From Clostridiales bacterium (GTDB lineage Bacteria; Bacillota; Clostridia; Christensenellales; CAG-138), in the NCBI GenBank assembly GCA_004554165.1, contig SFNQ01000025.1, forward strand, positions 1-29,343: a DNA stretch of 29,343 nt. Direction: 5' to 3'. The notes beneath the pieces were generated by a model. That model was not told where the DNA came from. It saw only the letters and a program-made list of their open reading frames with translations, and searched no databases. Made by a program: the position numbers and the translations under genes. Below are positions 21,968 to 29,343 of this stretch, in pieces. Every line of letters starts with the position of its first letter. Positions within the stretch are counted from its first letter, which is position 1.

Positions 21968-22042
21968 TGGCTGGGGTGGCAGGATTTGAACCTACGAATG
22001 ACGGAGTCAAAGTCCGTTGCCTTACCGCTTGGCTACACCCCA
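21968..22042 (-). tRNA. tRNA-Gln (TTG)
   Basis: Minus-strand cloverleaf with acceptor TGGGGTG/CACCCCA, a first T-A pair as usual for tRNA-Gln, anticodon loop CTTTGAC (anticodon TTG), T-loop GTTCAAATC, discriminator G and encoded CCA. It is a natural substrate of the queA/tgt-independent pathway only, since its anticodon lacks GUN. Confidence 0.94.
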
Positions 22043-22069
22043 TCACTCGTGCACAGGCAGTAGCATGGA

Positions 22070-22147
22070 TGGGGTGAGTAGTGGGATTCGAACCCACGAC
22101 CTCCTGGGCCACAACCAGGCACTCTAACCAACTGAGCTATACCCACC
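22070..22147 (-). tRNA. tRNA-His (GTG)
   Basis: Minus-strand cloverleaf with an eight-pair acceptor GGTGGGTA/TACTCACC that includes the extra G at -1 typical of tRNA-His, anticodon loop TTGTGGC (anticodon GTG), encoded CCA. A GUN anticodon makes it a substrate of the Tgt/QueA pathway encoded just upstream. Confidence 0.95.
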
Positions 22148-22198
22148 ATACACTCTTTGCGGCTCAAACGGATTTTGCCACGCGGAGCCCGTTTTGCT

Positions 22199-22234
22199 CA
22201 GCACCCCGATTGGATTCCCCCGTTCGGGGTGCTG
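22199..22234. repeat. spacer hairpin between tRNA-Arg and tRNA-His
   Basis: CAGCACCCCG (22199-22208) pairs perfectly with CGGGGTGCTG (22225-22234) around a 16-base loop. On the plus strand it is followed by CGCTTTTC and on the minus strand by AGCAAAAC, so it is not a minus-strand terminator. It could be a processing site in the tRNA precursor. Confidence 0.55.
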
Positions 22235-22242
22235 CGCTTTTC

Positions 22243-22319
22243 TGGCGCGCCCGCAGGGATTCGAACCCGGGACCTACGGCTTAGAAGGCCGTTGCTCTAT
22301 CCTGCTGAGCTACAGGCGC
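22243..22319 (-). tRNA. tRNA-Arg (TCT)
   Basis: First tRNA of the operon. Acceptor GCGCCTG/CGGGCGC, anticodon loop CTTCTAA (anticodon TCT), T-loop GTTCGAATC, discriminator G, encoded CCA. It starts about 20 bases downstream of the -10 box. Confidence 0.95.
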
Positions 22320-22341
22320 AGGCAAAGAGTTCCGAAGAATT

Positions 22342-22370
22342 ATTATAGAGGGTAAAGCCGAATCTGTCAA
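22342..22370 (-). promoter_or_regulatory. consensus promoter of the tRNA operon
   Basis: TTGACA (22365-22370), 17 bases, TATAAT (22342-22347) on the minus strand: a perfect match to the housekeeping sigma consensus. It begins only 22 bases after the stop codon of the SEC-C gene, which shows no good terminator, so read-through from the tRNA-modification operon is possible. Confidence 0.92.
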
Positions 22371-22391
22371 TGGAAAACAAAAATGATTTTC

Positions 22392-22874
22392 TTATTTTCC
22401 GCAACATTTTTTATATTTCTTTCCGCTGCCGCAGGGACAGGGATCGTTCCGGCCCACCGTTGTTTCGCGGACAAAGACCTGCGCGCTGCGGTATTCCTTC
22501 GTGATCTCATGGCGGCGCTGGACGCTCAGCACGTCGTCCCACTCGTCGAGGCCGTACAGCCAGCTGGCCTTTGCCGCAAGCATGTTGTAATACAGCTTTT
22601 CCGGCAGAATGGTGAGCGCAAGCTCCGTCTCCTCCGTCAGCGCGTCCAGATCGAGCGCCTCGGAAAGACTCGTGTTGATGCCGTCAAGAAACCCGGTGAA
22701 AGTAACCGCGTCCATGGAGAACTCCCCGGCAAGCGCCGCAAGCGTTCCCTGATAGGAAAAGGTCTTTTCCCTGAGAATTTTCCGATAGTTTTCCGTTTCC
22801 GCCGCAAAATACTCATCCCAGTATTGCTGCTGCTGATTCTCCATGCGTTCGCACCAGGTCTGATACAATGCCAT
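22392..22874 (-). CDS. SEC-C zinc-motif protein
   Basis: A 160-residue soluble protein whose last 20 residues, GRNDPCPCGSGKKYKKCCGK, are the SEC-C zinc-binding motif known from the SecA C-terminus (C-x-C-x8-C-C). The N-terminal 135 residues are helical and rich in Asp and Glu, with no catalytic motif that I recognise. SEC-C motifs usually dock proteins onto partners such as SecB or ribosomes. ATG at 22872-22874 with AGAGGAAG upstream. It is 36 bases after rimI, the last gene of the tRNA-modification operon, and the tRNA promoter starts just beyond it. The role is unknown; a link to tRNA or ribosome work is suggested only by position. Confidence 0.85.
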   Translation of the reverse strand: MALYQTWCERMENQQQQYWDEYFAAETENYRKILREKTFSYQGTLAALAGEFSMDAVTFTGFLDGINTSLSEALDLDALTEETELALTILPEKLYYNMLAAKASWLYGLDEWDDVLSVQRRHEITKEYRSAQVFVRETTVGRNDPCPCGSGKKYKKCCGK

Positions 22875-22910
22875 ATCTCGATACTTCCTCTCCGTTCTTC
22901 GACGAACAAT

Positions 22911-23387
22911 CTACCATATTTTTCCCGCGGATGCAACCGTTGCTTTGAGATTTGTATTCCACAGCAGCAGCGCGCCCTCGCCCGTATCCTCATAGTAGCG
23001 GGGCCGATAGCCGTTCTGGGAAAAGCCCAGCTGCCCGTACATCTGCTGCGCGCCCAGGTTGTTTTCCCGCACCTCCAGCGTCATGGCGGATGCGCCGCGC
23101 TCCAGCGCGCGCGCCATCAGTTGCAGCATGAGCCGTCTGGCGTAGCCCCTGCGCCGGTATTCCGGCAGCACGGCGATGTTGGTCACATGCGCTTCGTCCA
23201 GCACGACCCACATTCCGCCATAGCCGGCAATCTTCCCTCCTTCGGTCAGCACAAAATAGTGGGCCACATCGTTGCGCAGCTCGCCATAGAGCGACATTTT
23301 GGACCAGGGGCTGCGGAAGCATACGCACTCGATGCGGTAAATCTCCGGCACGTCCGCCCGCTTCATGGGCCGAATCATGGTTTCCAT
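22911..23387 (-). CDS. rimI: RimI-type N-alpha-acetyltransferase
   Basis: A GNAT-family acetyltransferase of 158 residues, related to RimI, which acetylates the N-terminus of ribosomal protein S18. The acetyl-CoA loop RRRGYARRLM, preceded by the beta strand VTNIAVLPEY, and the ending LEVRENNLGAQQMYGQLGFSQNGYRPRYYEDTGEGALL are typical of RimI. ATG at 23385-23387, three bases after the tsaB stop, with GGCGGGG about nine bases upstream. tsaB-rimI adjacency is common in Bacillota, which supports the name. Confidence 0.93.
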   Translation of the reverse strand: METMIRPMKRADVPEIYRIECVCFRSPWSKMSLYGELRNDVAHYFVLTEGGKIAGYGGMWVVLDEAHVTNIAVLPEYRRRGYARRLMLQLMARALERGASAMTLEVRENNLGAQQMYGQLGFSQNGYRPRYYEDTGEGALLLWNTNLKATVASAGKIW

Positions 23388-23390
23388 AGG

Positions 23391-24023
23391 CTATTTCCCC
23401 GCCTCCCGCCGGAGCCGCTCCGCCTGCGAGGGCCGCAGGTACAGAGGCGTAACGCTGTCGCACGCGGAGGCGGGATTGCGCGCGGCAAGCGCCGCCACCG
23501 CCGCTGCCTCGGGATAGCGCAGCGCAGCGGCTATCCCCAGCCTTTCCGCCATGGCGTCCCCCACAAACAGGGCCCCCGCCGGCACGTCCGCAAGAAAAGC
23601 CTCCGTCTCAACCGCGCAGGGGGCAACGATGCTTTGGCCGCCCTGATATACGGCGGCGTAGGCGTTGCCGTTTCTCGCGTCGATCAGGGCGCATACGGGC
23701 CTTCCGGTTTCGGAGCAGGGCTCGCAGAGCGCCTGCAGCGCGTTGACGCCGATCACCCGTTTTTTCCCGGCATAGGCAAGCCCGTTTGCAATACATACGC
23801 CGATGCGCACGCCGGTAAACGAACCCGGGCCGATATCCACCGCAAAAGCGTCCACCTCCTCCAGCGCCGTCTCCTGCTCCTGCAAAAGCCGCTGAATCAG
23901 GGGCAGCACGGTTTCCGCATGCCGCAGTCCCGCGTCCGCATGCAGCGACGCGGCAACCGCCCCATCGCGCCAGATTGCCGCGGAGGCGACGGCGGCTGTC
24001 GTTTCAATCGCAAGTATGGTCAT
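23391..24023 (-). CDS. tsaB: tRNA t6A modification protein TsaB
   Basis: TsaB (YeaZ) is the scaffold partner of TsaD in making threonylcarbamoyl-adenosine at position 37 of ANN-decoding tRNAs. Seen directly: LAIETTAAVASAAI at the N-terminus, RHAETVLPLI, and the hallmark DIGPGSFTGVRIG, followed by ANGLAY. The length of 210 is normal. It starts at an ATG that overlaps the tsaE stop (ATGA, 24020-24023). TsaD, the catalytic partner, is not in the window. TsaE follows the same pathway one gene upstream. Confidence 0.96.
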   Translation of the reverse strand: MTILAIETTAAVASAAIWRDGAVAASLHADAGLRHAETVLPLIQRLLQEQETALEEVDAFAVDIGPGSFTGVRIGVCIANGLAYAGKKRVIGVNALQALCEPCSETGRPVCALIDARNGNAYAAVYQGGQSIVAPCAVETEAFLADVPAGALFVGDAMAERLGIAAALRYPEAAAVAALAARNPASACDSVTPLYLRPSQAERLRREAGK

Positions 24024-24468
24024 AGCTGCTCCAACAGGCGCTCATACGCCCTTCCGCGAGCCAGCGCCCGCACGGACCGGGCCTGATCGCCGCTGCCCTC
24101 GATGGTAAGCTCCAGCCGCTGGGCCGGAAGCGCGCTCTCCACCAGCTCCGCCCACTCCATCACAAGGATCGCGTCCTCACAAAGATAGTCCGTAAAGCCG
24201 ATGGCCAGCAGTTCGTCCGCGTCCGCAAGCCGGTAGGCGTCGAAATGCAGAAGCTTTGGCTGCGTATCGTACTCCTGCACGATGGTAAAGGTCGGGCTGC
24301 TGACGGCGTCCACGCCAAGCCGCTGTCCCATGCCGCGCACCAGGGCGGTCTTTCCCGCGCCAAGCCCGCCGTGCAGCGCCACAAACGCAGGCGGCGTCAG
24401 CAGCGACGCCAGCCTGCCGCCCAGCGCCAGCATATCGGACTCCTGTTTGCAGACGAAGCGTTTCTCCT

Positions 24469-24472
<4 letters not shown>
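24020..24472 (-). CDS. tsaE: tRNA t6A biosynthesis ATPase TsaE
   Basis: TsaE (YjeE) is a P-loop ATPase that resets the TsaBD complex during t6A synthesis. The Walker A motif GGLGAGKT is at residues 35-42. SPTFTIVQEY at about 59-68 and HFDAYRL near 76 match the switch and Walker B-like region. The 150-residue length is standard. ATG at 24470-24472 overlaps the tgt stop as ATGA. The KEKRF start and the order tgt-tsaE-tsaB-rimI fit a tRNA-modification unit. Confidence 0.96.
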
Positions 24473-25590
<1,118 letters not shown>

Positions 25591-25620
25591 AGGGCCTCCT
25601 GTCTGGCTGTCTCCTGCGCG

Positions 25621-26646
25621 TTATACGATCATCATGGCATCGCCAAAGCTGAAAAAGCGATACCGCTCCTCCACCGCGTGCGCATAGACGCGCAGCATCT
25701 CCTCGCGGCTGCTCAGCGCGCTGACCAGCATCAGAAGCGTGGATTCCGGCAGGTGAAAGTTGGTAATCAGCGCATCCACCGCCCGGAAGCGATAGCCGGG
25801 CGTAATGAAAATGCTTGTCCAGCCGCTCCGGGCATGGACCACGCCCGCCTCGTCCGCCACGCTCTCCAGCGTTCTTGCGGAGGTTGTCCCCACCGCGACG
25901 ATGCGCCCGCCGTTTTTCCGCGCAGCGTTGATGCGCGCCGCAGCGTCGGCGGAGACCTCGTAGTACTCCGCATGCATCCTGTGGTCCTCCACGCGCTCCG
26001 CGGACACGGGGCGGAAGGTGCCAAGCCCCACATGCAGCAGCACGTCCACAATGTCCACGCCCATGGCCCGGATATCGGAAAGCAGCGAATCGGTAAAGTG
26101 CAGTCCTGCGGTCGGCGCGGCGGCAGAACCCCGCTCCCGCGCGTACACGGTCTGGTACCGTTCCGGATCGTCGAGCCGCTCGGTGATGTACGGCGGCAGC
26201 GGCACCTGTCCCGCGCGGTCCAGCACCTCTTCAAAGATGCCGTCATAGTGCAGGCGGATCCGGCGGCCGCCCTCGGCGTCGGTTTCGCCCTCCACCGAAA
26301 TCCAGAGCTCGTCGTTCACCACATAGCGGTATCCGCTGCGGGCGCGCCGCGCAGGGCGCGCAAGGCACTTCCACTCGTCGCCCTCCAGACGTTCAAGCAG
26401 GAGAAATTCCATTCGCCCGCCCGTGTCCTCCCTGGCGGCAAACAGCCGCGCGGGAATCACGCGGGTGGTGTTGCGCACCAGCACGTCGCCGGGCCGAAGC
26501 TGCGCGAGCACATCGGAAAACACGCCGTCCGTGACGGAACGCGCGCTTCTGTCATAGATCAGCAGGCGCGAGGCCGCGCGGTCGGCCATCGGCGTCTGCG
26601 CAATCAGCTCCTGCGGCAGCGCATAGTAAAAATCGCTCGTCTGCAC
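25621..26646 (-). CDS. queA: S-adenosylmethionine:tRNA ribosyltransferase-isomerase
   Basis: QueA transfers and rearranges the ribosyl group of SAM onto preQ1-tRNA to give epoxyqueuosine. Seen directly: DFYYALPQELIAQTPMADRAASRLLI at the N-terminus, PGDVLVRNTTRVIPARL, the segment GSAAAPTAGLHFTD and, near the end, NFHLPESTLLMLVSAL. The length of 341 is normal. The start is GTG at 26644-26646 with GGAG ten bases upstream. A promoter lies 34 bases further upstream. It leads the operon with tgt, the preceding pathway step. Confidence 0.97.
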   Translation of the reverse strand: MQTSDFYYALPQELIAQTPMADRAASRLLIYDRSARSVTDGVFSDVLAQLRPGDVLVRNTTRVIPARLFAAREDTGGRMEFLLLERLEGDEWKCLARPARRARSGYRYVVNDELWISVEGETDAEGGRRIRLHYDGIFEEVLDRAGQVPLPPYITERLDDPERYQTVYARERGSAAAPTAGLHFTDSLLSDIRAMGVDIVDVLLHVGLGTFRPVSAERVEDHRMHAEYYEVSADAAARINAARKNGGRIVAVGTTSARTLESVADEAGVVHARSGWTSIFITPGYRFRAVDALITNFHLPESTLLMLVSALSSREEMLRVYAHAVEERYRFFSFGDAMMIV

Positions 26647-26679
26647 AGAGAATACGCTCCAAAGCTAGAATCTCCCAGT

Positions 26680-26708
26680 ATTATATGGCAGCGGGCCGGA
26701 AAGCGCAA
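26680..26708 (-). promoter_or_regulatory. promoter of the queA operon
   Basis: TTGCGC (26703-26708), a 17-base spacer and TATAAT (26680-26685) on the minus strand, about 34 bases before the queA GTG. Confidence 0.8.
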
Positions 26709-26810
26709 GTCCGCAATCCCCCCAAGGCGCGGGGCGGTGCAGGAGACGTCCGGCGCAGCCCTTTTCGGCGCTGCGCGGGCCCGCCGCCATATGGCGCGAT
26801 TGCCGTCCGG

Positions 26811-27635
26811 TCAAATCAGCTTTTGTACGCCGTTGGGGTCGATGGTGGTGTCGCCCGTCAGCAGCAGCTCGCTCACCGTAACGAACTCATAACCCTCCGC
26901 AAGCGCGGTTTCCAGCAGGCGGGGCAGGTATTCCTTAATCTTATAGCCATTGTTGTGGCAGAGGATAATGCTGCCCGGCGCGAGCTTTGGCAATACCGTA
27001 TTCAGAATGGTATCCGCGCTGCGCTCCTCCTTCCAGTCGATGGTATCGATATTCCACTGGATCGGTTCATAGCCGATCTCGCGGACGGCGGTGATGACCG
27101 TATCGTTATACTCTCCGAAGGGGGCGCGAAAGAGCGTACAGCGCTTTCCGGTAAGCCGCTCAATCTCATCGTCCAGCTTGGATATTTCCTGCTGGACCCC
27201 CGCCGCCGCCAGCTTGTTCATATGCGGGTGCGTCAGGCTGTGGTTGCCGATCTCGTGCCCCTTCTCGGCAATCCGCTTCACCTGCTCCGGATAGGCCTCC
27301 ACCCACACGCCGCAGAGAAAGAACGTGGCCTTGACGTTAAACTGCTCAAGCGTTTCGAGAATAAACTCCGTCTTGTCGTCCTCCCAGGCCGCGTCGATGG
27401 TCAGCGCAATCTTTTTGTCGCTGCGCTCGACGCTGTATACCGGCAGCTCCCGCTTCTTCCCGGCGAGTACGTTCAGTTCATACTCCGCTATGCGGTTCAC
27501 CGTGCCCGCGGAGGTAAACGCGGACGGGTTGTCGCCATCCGGCAGCAGCAGCAGGCAGAGAACCGCGGCAAGCACGCACAGCAGCGCCGCCACGAGAAAC
27601 ACCAGCGTTCTCTTTTTCAAAACAATTATCCGCAC
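26811..27635 (-). CDS. membrane-anchored polysaccharide deacetylase (PdaA/PdaB-like)
   Basis: A 274-residue protein with a short basic N-terminus, one membrane anchor (about residues 10-32) and a NodB-type deacetylase domain that removes acetyl groups from peptidoglycan or chitin-like sugars. NodB motifs: TIDAAW (motif 1, with Ala in place of the usual second Asp, as in the PdaA/PdaB group), HSLTHPH (metal His), RAPFGEY, IDTIDW and LCHN. I chose the GTG at 27633-27635, giving M-R-I-I-V-L-K-K-R, like PdaB-type proteins, with GGGGG eight bases upstream. The frame stays open for another 111 codons upstream, but that part crosses a terminator and inverted repeats. Members of this group act in spore cortex or wall modification. 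Confidence 0.9.
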   Translation of the reverse strand: MRIIVLKKRTLVFLVAALLCVLAAVLCLLLLPDGDNPSAFTSAGTVNRIAEYELNVLAGKKRELPVYSVERSDKKIALTIDAAWEDDKTEFILETLEQFNVKATFFLCGVWVEAYPEQVKRIAEKGHEIGNHSLTHPHMNKLAAAGVQQEISKLDDEIERLTGKRCTLFRAPFGEYNDTVITAVREIGYEPIQWNIDTIDWKEERSADTILNTVLPKLAPGSIILCHNNGYKIKEYLPRLLETALAEGYEFVTVSELLLTGDTTIDPNGVQKLI

Positions 27636-28021
27636 AAGACCAACCCCCATCACAATGCTGTTGTACTTTATGCGACACAAGTCCCAAAAATCACAGGGGA
27701 GACGCCGCTGCGAAACGAACCGGCGTTGCGCGGCAGCCCCGGAGAGGGGCAAGTTCTGCGCAGAGGGTAAAAAAACGGCGGAAAAGCTCTGCTTTTCCGC
27801 CGGAGATTGTCGAAAAACCCCGGGGTTGATAAGGGGCCGCAGCCCCTTATCGGCTCTGACGGCATATACGTCAGAATGGAAGAACCCCTTGGGCTTTCGT
27901 ACATATCTGATTTTGCGGCCATAAAGCGCGCATGCGTTTGAGGCAAAATCTGTTGTCTCAAAAAACATTCCGCGGCGCCCGCATCTGCGCAGGCAAAAGG
28001 CCGCCGTTCTTTCTTTTCCCT
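27636..28021. other. intergenic region rich in inverted repeats
   Basis: No gene is supported, although the deacetylase frame is open through it. In minus-strand order it holds: GATTTTGC/GCAAAATC (27909-27916 with 27943-27950), TCTGACG/CGTCAGA (27855-27861 with 27869-27875), GATAAGGGGC-CGCA-GCCCCTTATC (27828-27851), the palindrome AACCCCGGGGTT (27816-27827), and then the terminator at 27769-27802. A weak CATAAAGT near 27666 resembles a sporulation sigma -10 but is not convincing. Confidence 0.6.
27769..27802 (-). terminator. strong terminator of the PrsA-like gene
   Basis: CGGCGGAAAAGC (27776-27787) and GCTTTTCCGCCG (27791-27802) pair perfectly around a three-base loop. The minus strand continues with seven T. 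It is about 220 bases after the PrsA-like stop codon, with four other inverted repeats in between. Confidence 0.9.
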
Positions 28022-29149
28022 TTATTCCTTTACAAGGGAGGCATAGCTTTCCGGATAGCGCTGGACAATGCCGGACTCCATCCAGCCGTCCACGATATCG
28101 CTGTAATACTTGGCAATGAAATTCTCCGTCGCCATTGCGTCGAACTCCTCCTGCACCTCCGCATACGGAATCGTGCGGGCCTCCTCCGCGCGGACGCGCT
28201 TAATAATATGGAAACCGTAGTCCGACTCCACCGCGGGCGACACCTGGCCGTCCTCCGTCAGTTCCAGCGCGGCGTTGAGGAAGGCTTCCACAAAGCTGGC
28301 ACCCTTGCCGACCAGATAGCCCTCTGCGTTGGCCTCGCTCTCCATGCCGGGGTCGGTGTTGTACTCGGCAAGCAGAGCCTCAAAGTCCTCGCCCGCTTCG
28401 ATCTTTTTCAGCACCTCGTTGGCGGTGGCTTCGTCCTCCACGAGGATCTGGCGCACGCGGAACAGCCCCTCCGGCACAACCAGCGGCATGTAGGAATACC
28501 CGTAAGAATAGGAGTTGGCGTAGTTAAAGTAGGCCGACGCATCCTCCGCGATCGCCGCCTGCTGCTCGGCAAGGGCCTCGTCATACATGGCCTGGAGCTC
28601 GTCCGCCGTCGGCGCAACGCCTTCCAGCAGCTGATCCTTGTGCTTTTGCGTCAGGATGGCGTCGATCTCGCTCTGAAGGTAATCCGCCTTGATCCGGCTG
28701 ATGTTGGTATTGTTCTGCACCAGCGCGTCCGTCAGGAGCTTGTTCGCATATGCCTTCACGTCAGAAGCGCCCAATTGCTGCGCATAGTCAACAAAATCCT
28801 GATAGAACGCGTCATATGCCTCCGCTGCGGCGGTCTCCGCCCCGGCCCGCTCCTCATCGGTCAGGGTAATGCCGGCCTCCGCCGCCTTATAGGCAAGCAG
28901 TTCGCTGTATATGATGGAATCCAGCATATAATCGGCAAACGCGAGGCGGCCCTCCTCTGTAGACGTATCATAACCGTAATAGAAAGCGTAGGCCAGAGCA
29001 TTGTTGTAGGCGTTCTCCAGCTGCTGCACGGTAATCTCACGGTCGCCCACCTTGGCTGCGGTCTTGCCGGAAGCCGCGCAGCCGGTAAACGCCATCAGGG
29101 CGCACAGGGCAAGCGCGACGACCACGAAAAACGGATGGTTTGCTTTCAT
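28022..29149 (-). CDS. PrsA-like lipoprotein peptidyl-prolyl isomerase
   Basis: A 375-residue secreted foldase. The signal peptide ends in the lipobox MAFTGC (Cys at about residue 24), so it is anchored on the outer face of the membrane. A SurA-type chaperone region (about 35-220, helical, acid-rich) is followed by a parvulin/PpiC domain: VRQILVEDEATANEVLKKIEAGEDFEALLAEYNTD, then GYLVGKG..FVEAFLNAALELTEDGQVSPAVESDYGFHIIKR. A C-terminal helix finishes the fold. A Tyr/Ser/Ala-rich linker (about 205-222, with YGYSY) sits before the PPIase domain. ATG at 29147-29149 with AGGAG and GGAAG upstream. Single gene with a consensus promoter and a strong terminator. Confidence 0.92.
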   Translation of the reverse strand: MKANHPFFVVVALALCALMAFTGCAASGKTAAKVGDREITVQQLENAYNNALAYAFYYGYDTSTEEGRLAFADYMLDSIIYSELLAYKAAEAGITLTDEERAGAETAAAEAYDAFYQDFVDYAQQLGASDVKAYANKLLTDALVQNNTNISRIKADYLQSEIDAILTQKHKDQLLEGVAPTADELQAMYDEALAEQQAAIAEDASAYFNYANSYSYGYSYMPLVVPEGLFRVRQILVEDEATANEVLKKIEAGEDFEALLAEYNTDPGMESEANAEGYLVGKGASFVEAFLNAALELTEDGQVSPAVESDYGFHIIKRVRAEEARTIPYAEVQEEFDAMATENFIAKYYSDIVDGWMESGIVQRYPESYASLVKE

Positions 29150-29164
29150 TCTTCCACACTCCTC

Positions 29165-29188
29165 ATCAAAGGTTGCGATAACCTTGAT
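29165..29188. promoter_or_regulatory. dyad overlapping the PrsA-like transcription start
   Basis: ATCAAAGGTT (29165-29174) and AACCTTGAT (29180-29188), a near-perfect inverted repeat around GCGAT with one extra base in one arm. It lies directly after the -10 box and covers the expected start of transcription, as an operator would. Confidence 0.5.
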
Positions 29189-29217
29189 ATTATACTTTGC
29201 CGGGCGCGGTCTGTCAA
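29189..29217 (-). promoter_or_regulatory. consensus promoter of the PrsA-like gene
   Basis: TTGACA (29212-29217), 17 bases, TATAAT (29189-29194) on the minus strand: a perfect consensus match, about 33 bases before the start of the gene's Shine-Dalgarno region. Confidence 0.9.
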
Positions 29218-29343
29218 TGCAGGCGGCAGGCCGGAAGCGGCAAAGCGTGTACGAGCGTCAAACATAGGTTACACTTTTGGATGCTTGCACGAAGGCTTGG
29301 GAAAGCGGTTGGGGTGCGCTGCGGGGGCCAGCCCCCGCAGCGG
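29218..29343. other. right-edge intergenic sequence with 12-pair hairpin
   Basis: No gene is seen before the window ends. CGCTGCGGGGGC (29317-29328) and GCCCCCGCAGCG (29331-29342) form a perfect 12-pair stem with a two-base loop at the very edge. What follows is not visible, so terminator polarity cannot be judged. Confidence 0.5.

Overview
The window looks like chromosomal DNA of a GC-rich member of the Clostridia (Bacillota), probably an anaerobic, possibly gut-associated relative of the Christensenellales or Oscillospirales. The evidence is a PolC-type replicative polymerase, the gene order rpsB-tsf-pyrH-frr-uppS-cdsA-dxr-rseP-ispG-polC, Bacillota-type promoters and Shine-Dalgarno sites, tRNA genes with encoded CCA, and a sporulation-type (PdaA/PdaB-like) polysaccharide deacetylase. 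Placement below class is inference.

Positions 205-12352, all on the minus strand, form one long housekeeping operon. It is driven by a promoter at 12458-12487 and runs rpsB, tsf, (hairpin terminator), pyrH, frr, a small PASTA-like ORF, uppS, cdsA, dxr, rseP, ispG, polC. It joins translation (S2, EF-Ts, ribosome recycling), UMP kinase, isoprenoid precursor synthesis (Dxr, IspG), undecaprenyl carrier synthesis (UppS), CDP-diacylglycerol synthesis, site-2 proteolysis and replication. Stop/start overlaps (ATGA, TTGA) and several TTG starts point to translational coupling.

Positions 12500-21000 are accessory. They hold a visibly AT-richer pair (EamA/DMT-type permease and a degenerate cation-diffusion-facilitator-like protein), a TraX-like membrane protein preceded by a small unknown ORF, a plus-strand CPA2/Kef-type antiporter, a plus-strand lipoprotein with two similar halves, and an AT-richer AraC/GyrI-like regulator. 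Between them lie long GC-rich intergenic stretches. Next to the regulator gene is a compact array of micro-hairpins separated by exact ATTTCAC spacers and enclosed by an outer inverted repeat. This is the strongest candidate for an undescribed element in the window.

Positions 21127-22370 hold a minus-strand operon of ten tRNA genes (Arg, His, Gln, Lys-TTT, Leu, Gly-GCC, Gly-TCC, Lys-CTT, Gly-GCC, Lys-CTT in transcription order). It has a perfect-consensus promoter, a strong terminator and unusual hairpins in its spacers.

Positions 22392-26646 (minus strand) are a tRNA-modification operon: queA, tgt, tsaE, tsaB, rimI and a SEC-C zinc-motif protein. QueA and Tgt act in queuosine synthesis, and TsaE and TsaB in t6A synthesis. 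Positions 26811-29217 hold a membrane-anchored polysaccharide deacetylase and a PrsA-like foldase lipoprotein, separated by a dense series of inverted repeats. No CRISPR array, insertion sequence, prophage or complete new defence system was seen. The novel material is in small ORFs and structured intergenic DNA.
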